DNA from: Desulfosporosinus fructosivorans
GTDB lineage: Bacteria > Bacillota > Desulfitobacteriia > Desulfitobacteriales > Desulfitobacteriaceae
Direction: 5' to 3'
Assembly (NCBI RefSeq): GCF_004766045.1
Contig: NZ_SPQQ01000005.1
Span: 186,001 to 250,000, forward strand
Length of the DNA: 64,000 nucleotides
The number at the start of each line of letters is the position of its first letter. The stretch's first letter is position 1. Below the pieces are notes generated by a model. The model ran no database searches, was not told the origin of the DNA, and saw only the letters and a list, made by a program, of their open reading frames with translations. Shown in pieces: positions 56,294-64,000 of the stretch. Made by a program: the position numbers and the translations under genes.

Positions 56294-56607
56294 AATAAAA
56301 TCATCCTTCCCTTTTTAGACCATTGTTTCATAATCTTTAAGCAATATATTGCTTAACTGTAAACTTGTTTTAACCAATCACTTTTCTGCGTGGCCTCCCC
56401 TGTTGTCATTTAGTTATTCGTTAAAGAAAAGTCAATTTTGAGGGGTAGGACAAAAATATTACTGTTTTTTTACGTTATCTAACACAATAGCAACATTAAT
56501 GTTACAATACTGTAGCATTAAATACTTATATATAGAGGTAGAATGGTTTTTTCTACCCCATGAAAACTGCTTCAGTTTTACGAATAACTAGTAAGCGGAG
56601 TGATTAA

Positions 56608-57330
56608 ATGAAAGAAAAGATTTTAATAGATACCTTAATAGCAGCCCAAAGCGGAGATATGCTCATTCGAGAGGAACTTATAAGATCTCATAAAGCATTT
56701 ATATCACGGGTAAGCTCCAAAATCTGTAACAGGTATTTAACCTGGGATAATGACGACGAGCTCAGCATTGCACTTATAGCCTTTAATGATGCGATCGACA
56801 CCTTTGACCCTGATGGGGGCGCTTCATTTTACAGTTTCGTTCATATGGTGATTCACCGAAGATTAGTGGACTATTTTCGCAAAGAAGGAAAACATCAACA
56901 TCTTTCTCTTTCGCCAATGAACCCAGAGGATGAAGAACTGAGTCGCTACGATAGTAATACGTCCCAATTTCAGTATCAAGAAATTGAGAATACTGCAGTC
57001 TTTGCAGAAGTCGTTGAAAACTATGTTCACGTGCTAAGTGACTATAACGTTACGTTAGATGATTTGGTCAAGGTTTCTCCGAAACACAGAGACAGCAAAG
57101 AAACACTCCTCAGGGTAGTCTTAGCTTTAAGCAGTGAGCCTAACCTAATGACCCATCTAAAAATACATCGACTTCTCCCCATTAAAGAACTAGAGTTATT
57201 GACTGGAGTAAAACGCAAAGTCCTAGAAAAGGGGCGGAAGTATCTTATCGCCCTTGCTCTCGTCCTATACGAACCAGAATTTCATCCCCTGAAAAATTTC
57301 ATGCAGATTCCAACCGAACCGGAAGAGTAG
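56608..57330 (+). CDS. sigI: RNA polymerase sigma factor SigI
   Basis: The 240-residue protein is a SigI-type ECF-related sigma factor. It has region 2 elements (AQSGDMLIREELIRSHKAFI, ALIAFNDAIDTFDPDGGASF, YSFVHMVIHRRLVDYFRKEG) and a SigI-type C-terminus (IKELELLTGVKRKVLEKGRK). It is followed 10 bases later by rsgI, the classical pair. SigI responds to heat or, in clostridia, to extracellular polysaccharides; which one applies here depends on RsgI, which lacks a sugar-binding module. Confidence 0.9.
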   Translation: MKEKILIDTLIAAQSGDMLIREELIRSHKAFISRVSSKICNRYLTWDNDDELSIALIAFNDAIDTFDPDGGASFYSFVHMVIHRRLVDYFRKEGKHQHLSLSPMNPEDEELSRYDSNTSQFQYQEIENTAVFAEVVENYVHVLSDYNVTLDDLVKVSPKHRDSKETLLRVVLALSSEPNLMTHLKIHRLLPIKELELLTGVKRKVLEKGRKYLIALALVLYEPEFHPLKNFMQIPTEPEE

Positions 57331-57340
57331 GAGTAGAAAA

Positions 57341-58363
57341 ATGGAAAAAACTAAAGGCCTCGTTATGAGAACCTCAGCAAAGGTTACAATCATCCTTACA
57401 GCAAAAGGTGACTATATAGAAATTTCTACTCCCAAGGAGCCGCCTCTCGTAGGCCAAACAATTGAAGTAGCGCTAAAGCCGTTAGGGATTCCATGGTTTC
57501 ATAATTCCTGGCGAAAATACTCGACTGTAGCAGCGGCTTTATTACTTGTATTAAGCATTACTGCCTTCTATCTCTTCATCCCTAATATGGCAGTTGCCTC
57601 GGTCGCTCTTGATATCAATCAAGGTGTAGAGTTAATGATCAACAAAGATGGCAAGGTTATTAATGTGCGCGATGTTAACGGTGGATCAAGTATCATTGAA
57701 GGATTGTCAATCAAAGGGTTGGATGTCTATCAAGCCGTTAATTTGATCGTAGAAAAAGCTCATAACAAAGAAATGCTAAACGAAACAAAGAACTTGGTTT
57801 TAGCCAGCGTGGTGCCGTTGAATAAGTGGGGAAACCAATTGATTGATACTGAAAAACTTCGAAACGCAATCCGTGATGACCTGATTCTCAGGAACCAGTC
57901 TGGAAGCGTGTTTGTGGGTCAAACGAGCCAGGCAATTCAACAAGAAGCCAGACAACTGGGAATGACAGTGAACAGTTATCAAATTTATGATCGATGTAAA
58001 GAGAATGGTATAATTGTCCAACCTGAAACACTGCGCATTGATGTGCAAAAGGCTCTGTTAGATGCGAATGTAAGTATCTCCAGCCTTTTCCCTGAAGAAG
58101 GTTTGGAGGTCATAGCCCAAAACGGGATGAGTAACTCCAATGATACGCAGCATAAGCCAACTGATCAAAAGGCTTCTGAACACATCCAACCGTCAGATAA
58201 GGACTCAAAGCCTACAGAGAACCATGGCGATACGAACGATTCCGAGAACCAGAGTCATTCTCCTGTAATTCAACCTTCACCAGATAAATCCCATGATATG
58301 AGCGAGCGGAGTTCCGACCATTCTTCTCTTATACAGCCCCCCACAGCTACATCTCATGATTGA
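57341..58363 (+). CDS. rsgI: Anti-sigma-I factor RsgI
   Basis: A 340-residue membrane protein. The cytosolic N-terminus (MRTSAKVTIILTAKGDYIEI) is the RsgI N-domain that binds SigI; one membrane helix follows (STVAAALLLVLSITAFYLF, about residues 65-85), then an extracellular domain beginning MAVASVALDINQGVELMIN, as in RsgI of Bacillus. The C-terminal 80 residues are a hydrophilic Ser/Asp/His/Pro-rich tail (DKSHDMSERSSDHSS), not a carbohydrate-binding domain. The two genes are co-transcribed. Confidence 0.88.
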   Translation: MEKTKGLVMRTSAKVTIILTAKGDYIEISTPKEPPLVGQTIEVALKPLGIPWFHNSWRKYSTVAAALLLVLSITAFYLFIPNMAVASVALDINQGVELMINKDGKVINVRDVNGGSSIIEGLSIKGLDVYQAVNLIVEKAHNKEMLNETKNLVLASVVPLNKWGNQLIDTEKLRNAIRDDLILRNQSGSVFVGQTSQAIQQEARQLGMTVNSYQIYDRCKENGIIVQPETLRIDVQKALLDANVSISSLFPEEGLEVIAQNGMSNSNDTQHKPTDQKASEHIQPSDKDSKPTENHGDTNDSENQSHSPVIQPSPDKSHDMSERSSDHSSLIQPPTATSHD

Positions 58364-58384
58364 GAATATCCGTGATATCAATGG

Positions 58385-58414
58385 TTTGATTGTGGTAGAG
58401 GCTAAAGTGCTGCC
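58385..58414 (+). repeat. Dispersed repeat, copy 3 (TTTGATTGTGG type)
   Basis: TTTGATTGTGGTAGAGGCTA then AAGTGCTGCC matches copies at 17781 and 41561. The remainder of 58364-58799 shows no convincing gene; a 73-codon frame at 58561 lacks a ribosome binding site. Confidence 0.45.
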
Positions 58415-58799
58415 CACTCGGTATATTGAATATTTCCTCTGGATACTTTTTAGCTGTCGGACGACGTTTAGACGAAGAATTGGAATTCCTCAGCCTTACA
58501 ATCCGCTATATGATTTTCCCCGCTAGAATTAAACTTATAATAGCCTAGGTTATAAATACCTTGGCTATTGCTCGTTACATCTGTGTTCCAACAGTCAACG
58601 TTTATGATCATCTCCTTTTTAGAGTGCCACTATTTTCTGATAAATTTTATAGTCTGGGGGAACGACGTGTCACATTCTTGTTCAGGTACGTTCGAGATTA
58701 CCACAATAAAATGATTGTATTGTATTGTGGGAAGTCATGTAGAATATCAGAAATTAAAAGGGAAATAATAGAGATGTATTAACTAATGGGGGTTTGATT

Positions 58800-59867
58800 A
58801 TGAGCGACATACAACAACAAAATCAATGTAACACCGAGGAAGTCCTTTTTGGTGCCGTCCAACACAACTTGTCAGATATTTTGCCTTCAGCGTCTGAAGT
58901 CGGTCACCTTTGGATTAGTTACTTAGCTGAATGTATGGGTGTGTGTTTTCTCAAGTATTATGTTGCTAAATCAAAAGACCCCGATATTCACGCTGTTTTA
59001 CAACGCGCACTTGATGTCTCAAGCCAACGCGTAAACACTATGGAAGATATCTTTAATTCGATTCATCATCCCATACCTGAAGCTTATGGTGAAAGGGATG
59101 TGGATACCAATGCCAAACAGTTATTCTCAGAGAGTTTTACACTTCAATATGCTAAACTTATGAATAAGTTTGCCTTAATTAATTATAGTAAATCATTAAG
59201 TGCGTCTTCTCGTTCTGACGTTCGTCGCTATTTTTCTGGAGCTCTAATCACTTCGCTGGAGGTACATCAAAAAGCGATGGAGGTATTGTCAGCTAAAGGG
59301 TTATTGGAAAAATCGCCTAGTATTGTGACTCCTGACAGGGTAGACTTTGTGCATAACACAGACTATCTTGGCAATATTTTGGGTCTTGGAAATCAAAGAC
59401 CTCTTAATGCACTGGAAATCAGTCATATTGTCACAATAATGGAGACTAAACAGTTATTGAAAACCTTGAGCCTAGGTTATAGTCAAGTTGTAAAGTCTGA
59501 GAAGGTTAAGCGTTTTATATCCCAAGAAAAACAAACTGCTGATAAGCAACTAAAGAAACTAGCTACTTATTTAGACGATGAAGATTTGCCTCAACCAATA
59601 TTAACATCCAATATAGTGGCCGACTCTACTGAATCTCCACATAGTGATAAATTAATAATGTGTCACGTCACCTCTGTTATAGCGACTATTATTTCTGAAT
59701 ACGGACTTTCGGCTTCATATACTGCCCGAAAAGATTTGGCCGCTACCTTCGCTAGTTTATCGTTGGAGGTTCTTGCTTTAGCAAAGGACGGAGCAGAATT
59801 AATGATTGAAAACGGATGGTTAGAGAAAATTCCCCAAACAGCTAACCGTAAAGAATTAATAAACTAA
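58800..59867 (+). CDS. DUF3231 family protein
   Basis: A 355-residue protein starting at the ATG behind GGGGG. It is mostly helical and built of two similar halves, each near 165 residues, with the family's pattern SSRSDVRRYFSGALITSLEV and LHQKAMEVLSAKGLLEKSP (as VHQKAMEVLSAKGLLEK). DUF3231 proteins are common in spore formers and related to spore-coat CotF-like proteins. The function is unknown; a role in spores or stress is inference. Confidence 0.85.
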   Translation: MSDIQQQNQCNTEEVLFGAVQHNLSDILPSASEVGHLWISYLAECMGVCFLKYYVAKSKDPDIHAVLQRALDVSSQRVNTMEDIFNSIHHPIPEAYGERDVDTNAKQLFSESFTLQYAKLMNKFALINYSKSLSASSRSDVRRYFSGALITSLEVHQKAMEVLSAKGLLEKSPSIVTPDRVDFVHNTDYLGNILGLGNQRPLNALEISHIVTIMETKQLLKTLSLGYSQVVKSEKVKRFISQEKQTADKQLKKLATYLDDEDLPQPILTSNIVADSTESPHSDKLIMCHVTSVIATIISEYGLSASYTARKDLAATFASLSLEVLALAKDGAELMIENGWLEKIPQTANRKELIN

Positions 59868-60022
59868 GTGAAAAACAAAGGTCTTTGACGGCGTTATTTG
59901 ACCCAGTTAAAGACCTACTCATATTTGCGAATGGCCTTAACCACTTTTATGGTTTTCTATTTATGTAACTTGATGCATTGAACCCTGTCTCACGGATATC
60001 TCAACCACTAAACACAAAAGAA

Positions 60023-60223
60023 TCAGGATGGATGGACCGGCTGCAAATGGCAACTCCAACAGTTCGGCTTTACCGCAGCATAATCATGGCATGAAACACA
60101 GAATTGATCAGACGTATTCGAGGCAGGGTCATGATGACAGTTCAAGCACGTTTGAAGACTAATTCTGAATGACTTCCCTTCACTATTAATATATTCCGTT
60201 TTACCCTCGCGCAAATGTCGCAA
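60023..60223 (-). pseudogene. C-terminal fragment of a DsrJ-like triheme cytochrome
   Basis: The 66 codons contain three haem c motifs in sequence, CLNCH, CVSCH and CWSCH, preceded by LREGKTEYINSEGKSFRISL, the characteristic run-up of DsrJ, the periplasmic cytochrome of the DsrMKJOP complex of sulfate reducers. The N-terminal signal anchor and the first part of the mature domain are absent; a hydrophobic stretch (FAFVALILLFVATF) in another frame just upstream suggests a frameshift. The first codon is TTG without a good ribosome binding site. It is a decayed gene, or possibly an unusual small one. Confidence 0.55.
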
Positions 60224-60642
60224 CGAAAAGAAGGATCAGCGCAACGAAAGCAAACAATTAAACGGCTATGTATTTCGATAACAAAACCTTCCATCGCTTT
60301 ATTGGTCTGATCAGCAATAGTTTTATGGTTCCAATATTAATTTCTTCATTACCGTCGTATTTTTAGATCCTCGTTTATTTAACTTTCCCATACTTAAAGC
60401 ATATTACTAAGCTTTTTATAGAAGCCATATGGATCAGGTTCATATCATTCTCAACTGTAACTTTCAGATTATTTAGCTTTTAACCGAGTAGCCAATGGCA
60501 AATCTGCAATAAGACGTTGTTATAAACTTGAAATAATATATAATAATGGATAGAAGAACAACCTAACAGTTTGTTCCAGGAATGCGCCGAAAGTGGTGCA
60601 CAGCTAAAGAGCACTTATATGTATGTAGGAGGTAAAAACTAG
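60224..60642. other. Gene-free region
   Basis: No gene is supported. Part of 60224-60310 may derive from the missing N-terminus of the DsrJ-like gene. Confidence 0.4.
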
Positions 60643-61248
60643 ATGCTGATAGAGGAAGATTACAAGAAAAGATATAAAGCAGGTGATACTCCTTGGGATA
60701 TTGGCAAACCTGATTTCAACCTTATTCAGACTGTAACCACCATGGCGATAAGACCCTGTAAAGTATTGGATATTGGATGTGGAACTGGTGATAACTCCAT
60801 ATGGCTTTCTCAAAAAAACTTTGATGTAATAGGTATTGATACTTCTGATATTGCAACGCAGAAGGCTTTAGAAGAATCTTCTAAAGCTAATGTCAAATGT
60901 ACCTTTATTAAGATTGAGTTCCATACAAACAAAATTGAAGGAGCGCCATTTGGCTTTGCGTTTGATAGAGGCTGTTTTCATTCATTAACTTCTGATGAGG
61001 AACGGAAGATCTTTGCCGAAAATGTAGCTGCACATTTAGAAATAGATGGCCTGTGGCTGAGTATTATTGGCAACGCTGATGAACAACGGGATAGACCAGG
61101 TCCACCGCAACGTACTGCCAAAGATATTGTTATCTCTGTGGAACCTTACTTCGAAATCCTTTCGCTCGTTTCAAGCCATTTTGGATCTAACCGCCCACTC
61201 CCGCCTAGAGCCTGGGTTTGCCTAATGCGGAAAAGGCGTTTAGCATAA
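60643..61248 (+). CDS. Class I SAM-dependent methyltransferase, thiopurine-methyltransferase-like
   Basis: A 201-residue methyltransferase. The N-terminal motif GDTPWDIGKPDFNLI resembles the thiopurine/tellurite (TehB, TMT) methyltransferases; SAM motif I is VLDIGCGTGDNSIWLS, motif II VIGIDTSD and the post-motif FDRGCFHSL is of the same kind. GTAGGAGG precedes the start. It probably methylates a small nucleophile, possibly a metalloid; neighbours give no hint. Confidence 0.8.
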   Translation: MLIEEDYKKRYKAGDTPWDIGKPDFNLIQTVTTMAIRPCKVLDIGCGTGDNSIWLSQKNFDVIGIDTSDIATQKALEESSKANVKCTFIKIEFHTNKIEGAPFGFAFDRGCFHSLTSDEERKIFAENVAAHLEIDGLWLSIIGNADEQRDRPGPPQRTAKDIVISVEPYFEILSLVSSHFGSNRPLPPRAWVCLMRKRRLA

Positions 61249-61366
61249 AAGACTTGGTTAATCAGCTTACTTTTCAATCCTATTCAATTTCACATATAGG
61301 GACCCATCAAGTAGCTAAAAAATAACCTACCATTATTAAATCGTTATTTTTTAGGAAAACAAACGT

Positions 61367-61392
61367 GAGAAGCCGCTTGCTTCGCGGCTTCT
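61367..61392. terminator. Terminator hairpin
   Basis: GAAGCCGC pairs with GCGGCTTC and is followed by a T-rich tail. Confidence 0.75.
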
Positions 61393-61501
61393 TTCTTCTT
61401 GAGTAAAAATATAGTTTTAGACGCTCCTTGAGATCCGTCTTTACACCAGCCATACAGTAATATAATATTTGACTGTACACGAAACAGGGAGCTGATATAT
61501 A

Positions 61502-61924
61502 ATGTCCAATGCTTACCTAATGGCTGGTGTTGCAATGGTGTTTTGGGGCATAGCTCCGATCTTTGGGAAATTGGGGCTAGGTGGTACGCCTCCGTTAGCC
61601 GCTCTCACTATCCGCAGCCTAATTATTAGTACAATCCTTTTGATAACGGTTACTGTAGCAGGACAATGGGGAAATGTCGTCGGAGTAACGGCAAAAAACA
61701 CTACATATATTGCACTTGAAGGTATTTGCGCTGCTCTGATAGGTCAACTGGCTTATTATTACGCACTTAAATTCGGCGAAGTAGGACGAGTATCTCCGAT
61801 TGTTGCGGCATTTCCGCTTGTAGCTTTGTTTGTAGGCATAGTATTTTTAGGTGAACAAATCACTTTTTACAAAGTTATTGCAGCATTTCTAATTGTTGCC
61901 GGGATTTTCCTTTTAAAGTTTTGA
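61502..61924 (+). CDS. EamA-type small multidrug/metabolite exporter
   Basis: A 140-residue protein with four membrane helices (MAGVAMVFWGIAPIFGKLG, LIISTILLITVTVAG, GQLAYYYALKFGEVGRV, VIAAFLIVAGIFLLKF). This half-size form, one EamA domain, must dimerise. The family exports metabolites or drugs. The substrate is unknown. Confidence 0.85.
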   Translation: MSNAYLMAGVAMVFWGIAPIFGKLGLGGTPPLAALTIRSLIISTILLITVTVAGQWGNVVGVTAKNTTYIALEGICAALIGQLAYYYALKFGEVGRVSPIVAAFPLVALFVGIVFLGEQITFYKVIAAFLIVAGIFLLKF

Positions 61925-61966
61925 TTTATAACATCTAATTGAAACATTAAGCTCTGCGACTGTCAC

Positions 61967-61997
61967 AAACGAGGAACCTCTTTCAGGCTCCTCGTTT
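61967..61997. terminator. Terminator hairpin
   Basis: AAACGAGGA pairs with TCCTCGTTT with a short interrupted stem in between. It serves the convergent EamA and RND genes. Confidence 0.75.
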
Positions 61998-62015
61998 GTT
62001 TCATATTATAGTCAT

Positions 62016-64000
62016 TCAACGATAAATTTCTTTTTTCGTTTGCTGAATTGGGGATACAGTTTTTTTAGTATTCCTGCTGAACTTTTTCCTCAGATCATCC
62101 AGCAGAGAATAGACTACAGGAACAATAAAGAGTGTTAATATCGTGGAAGTAATCAACCCACCAATGACTGCATGCCCCATTGGCGCACGCATCTCTGCCC
62201 CGGATCCTGTTCCAGTGGCAACGGGAATCATACCGAAGATCATGGCCAGAGTCGTCATGAGAATAGGTCTTAACCGGACGGCACCTGCTTCAATCAAAGA
62301 CTCTTTGACACTAAGTCCTTCATTCCTTTTCTGCTTTGTAAAGTCAATTAGCAGAATACCATTCTTTGCTACCAGTCCCATCAGAAGAATGATACCAATG
62401 AGGGACAATATGCTGAGTTCACTGCCCGCGATATACAGTCCAAGAATAGCACCAATAAGCGCCATTGGCAGAGAGAACATAATGGCAATGGGATCCAAAA
62501 AACTTTCAAACTGCATAGCCATTACCAAGAACATGAACATTATACCCATCAAAAGCGCAGTTACAAGGCTACCGAAGCCTTCCTGCATAGTCTCATTCAT
62601 TCCTCCAACTTTTATAATAACCCCCGGTGGAATATCCAACTCATTCGTCAGTTTGCTCGTATACATGTTTAGAAAGTCTCCAGTGGCTATTCCTTCAACA
62701 TTTGCTGAAAGCTCAATCTGCGTCAATCTATCATATCTATGGATTGTGGAAAACGAAGTGGAAAGGACTTTCTTAGTAACATTGGCAAGCGGTATCTGTC
62801 GGTCATCTGAGCCAATTACATAAATACCATCCAGATTATCTAAGCTCTTACGCTGATCGTCTTTCAATGATACCCTCACATTATACCTATCACCTGCCCA
62901 CTCAAATTTACCGGCATCTATTCCGTCAAAAAGCGCCTGTATAGTCGCAGCTGCAAGTGATGTATTAACTCCTAGATCAGAAACCTTATCTCTGTCAACC
63001 TCTAATTTTGTTTCCGTTTTGCCAGTTTTGAGATCTAGCGCTACATCTTTGGCATGAGTATCCTGACTCAGTATCTTTTTCGCTTTCAGCGCAAAAGCCT
63101 GCATCGCCTCCGTGTCATTCCCCAGGATAACAAAGGAGACATCTTTACCTTCGTTGGGTCCTAACGAACTTGCTTTTACAGCCAGTTCAATTCCGGAGAT
63201 TTCTTTTAAGTCCTCCCTGATTTCTGAAGCAATCTGTTTAGACGACTTTTCTCTCTCTTGTTTCTCAGTTAATTTTACATAGAGTGATATTTTTTCAGGG
63301 CTAACCGTAGTATAAACATGAGTGACTTCAGGATATTCTTTAATCCTTTTTTCAAGTTCTTTGGCTTTTTCCCCTCCTGCCTGCAGTGTCAAACCAGAGT
63401 CCGTACCCACGCTTATATTTATACCCCCTGCATCAGTGGAGGGGATAAAACTGAAGCCCAGCAAAGGAATCAAGCGCATACTGGCAGCAAAAATTACAAT
63501 AGTAACGATTAGGGTTATAAAACGGTGACCAAGAACCACCTTTAATAATTTAGAATATTTGGTTCCCAGTAAATCAAATTTGTCATTAAACCAGTCTAGA
63601 AAATGACCAACGAAGGTTCTTTTCATCTTTCTCTCAGACTTTAACAATCTGGAAGCCATCATAGGCACTAATGTGAAAGATATAAACAGTGAAACCAGCA
63701 TGCTAAATGCTACGGTGAGTCCAAATTCAATAAAGTATTTTCCGATAATCCCCGTAACCATGGCGATAGGCACAAATACCGCAACCACTGCAAAGGTAGT
63801 TGCCATAACCGCTAATCCAATCTCTGATGTAGCCTCCCGGGCTGCCTGCATGGGTGACTTCCCCATATGTAAGTGCCGGACAATGTTCTCGATTACCACG
63901 ATGGCATCGTCAATCAATAACCCGACCGATAGTGACAGGGCCATCAGTGACATGGTGTTAAGAGAAAAATTCATGACCTTCATGGCAATGAAGGTTGTTA
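62016..64000 (-). CDS. Partial RND-family efflux pump (AcrB/HAE1-like inner membrane protein)
   Basis: The frame is open to the window edge, so only the C-terminal 661 residues or so are seen. Visible are the proton-relay helix with LSLSVGLLIDDAIVVIENIV, the porter region (KVSDLGVNTSLAAATIQALF; RYNVRVSLKDDQRKSLDNLD) and the second half (ALLMGIMFMFLVMAMQFESF; GLVAKNGILLIDFTKQKRNE; IPVATGTGSGAEMRAPMGHA). Such pumps export drugs in exchange for protons. The missing start and the membrane-fusion protein would be to the right. No outer membrane is expected in this organism, yet such pumps occur in Gram-positive anaerobes. Confidence 0.9.
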   Translation of the reverse strand, partial: TTFIAMKVMNFSLNTMSLMALSLSVGLLIDDAIVVIENIVRHLHMGKSPMQAAREATSEIGLAVMATTFAVVAVFVPIAMVTGIIGKYFIEFGLTVAFSMLVSLFISFTLVPMMASRLLKSERKMKRTFVGHFLDWFNDKFDLLGTKYSKLLKVVLGHRFITLIVTIVIFAASMRLIPLLGFSFIPSTDAGGINISVGTDSGLTLQAGGEKAKELEKRIKEYPEVTHVYTTVSPEKISLYVKLTEKQEREKSSKQIASEIREDLKEISGIELAVKASSLGPNEGKDVSFVILGNDTEAMQAFALKAKKILSQDTHAKDVALDLKTGKTETKLEVDRDKVSDLGVNTSLAAATIQALFDGIDAGKFEWAGDRYNVRVSLKDDQRKSLDNLDGIYVIGSDDRQIPLANVTKKVLSTSFSTIHRYDRLTQIELSANVEGIATGDFLNMYTSKLTNELDIPPGVIIKVGGMNETMQEGFGSLVTALLMGIMFMFLVMAMQFESFLDPIAIMFSLPMALIGAILGLYIAGSELSILSLIGIILLMGLVAKNGILLIDFTKQKRNEGLSVKESLIEAGAVRLRPILMTTLAMIFGMIPVATGTGSGAEMRAPMGHAVIGGLITSTILTLFIVPVVYSLLDDLRKKFSRNTKKTVSPIQQTKKEIYR

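Noticed and set aside
58561..58782. 73-codon frame before the DUF3231 gene
   Set aside because: Starts at a non-ATG codon without ribosome binding site, and the sequence looks random.

Overview
The window looks like chromosomal DNA from a strictly anaerobic, low-GC, spore-forming Firmicute of the Desulfitobacterium/Desulfosporosinus type. The pyrrolysyl-tRNA synthetase is split into two genes (pylSn and pylSc), as in Desulfitobacterium. There are two corrinoid methyltransferase systems, a SigI/RsgI pair, a DUF3231 protein, a VrrA-like coat-type protein and a three-haem fragment resembling the sulfate-reducer protein DsrJ. The genus assignment is inference; no rRNA is present.

Region 1 (1-10.4 kb) is a methylamine and pyrrolysine island. 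Reading leftward the order is mtmC, mtmB (with an in-frame UAG), pylT (tRNA-Pyl, anticodon CUA), pylB, pylC, pylD, pylSn, pylSc and a gene resembling the MetH activation domain. Divergently come a UroD-type methyltransferase fused to a thioredoxin-like domain and a COG0523 GTPase. The 0.58-kb divergent intergenic region holds repeated GATACAATTT boxes, so both arms may share a regulator.

Region 2 (10.4-18 kb) is a graveyard of mobile DNA. It holds an IS3 remnant, a compact tyrosine recombinase, an integrase-SAM/DUF4238 chimera, an IS5-type fragment and a serine recombinase tail, with long stretches where I see no intact gene.

Region 3 (18-30 kb) carries a ferrous iron uptake locus (feoA, a split feoB and a DtxR/MntR-type repressor), then coat-like and membrane proteins, a SAM methyltransferase, a CoxG-like protein, a TIGR01777 epimerase and scattered small genes.

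Region 4 (30-35 kb) holds a TetR regulator and a PEP-synthase/rifampin-phosphotransferase-like enzyme. They are bracketed by two diverged copies of one long repeat, one of which contains an intact 210-residue membrane-anchored protein.

Region 5 (35-42.4 kb) is a sigma-54 locus: an AcoR-like activator facing a -24/-12 promoter, then an MFS transporter, a corrinoid protein and a UroD-like methyltransferase, which together suggest an O-demethylase-type system. A TauE/SafE permease follows.

Region 6 (42.8-49 kb) is a C4-acid locus: malic enzyme, a CitE-like lyase, a TIM-barrel isomerase, a TDT transporter and a LysR regulator. Two near-identical ~87-bp elements lie upstream of the lyase operon and of the transporter, so they look like one LysR regulon.

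Region 7 (49-64 kb) has katG behind a perfect PerR-type box, a flavin reductase/old-yellow-enzyme pair with a TetR regulator, sigI-rsgI, DUF3231, a DsrJ-like fragment, a methyltransferase, an EamA-type exporter and the end of an RND efflux pump cut by the window edge. Several families of short palindromic repeats are scattered through the whole window.
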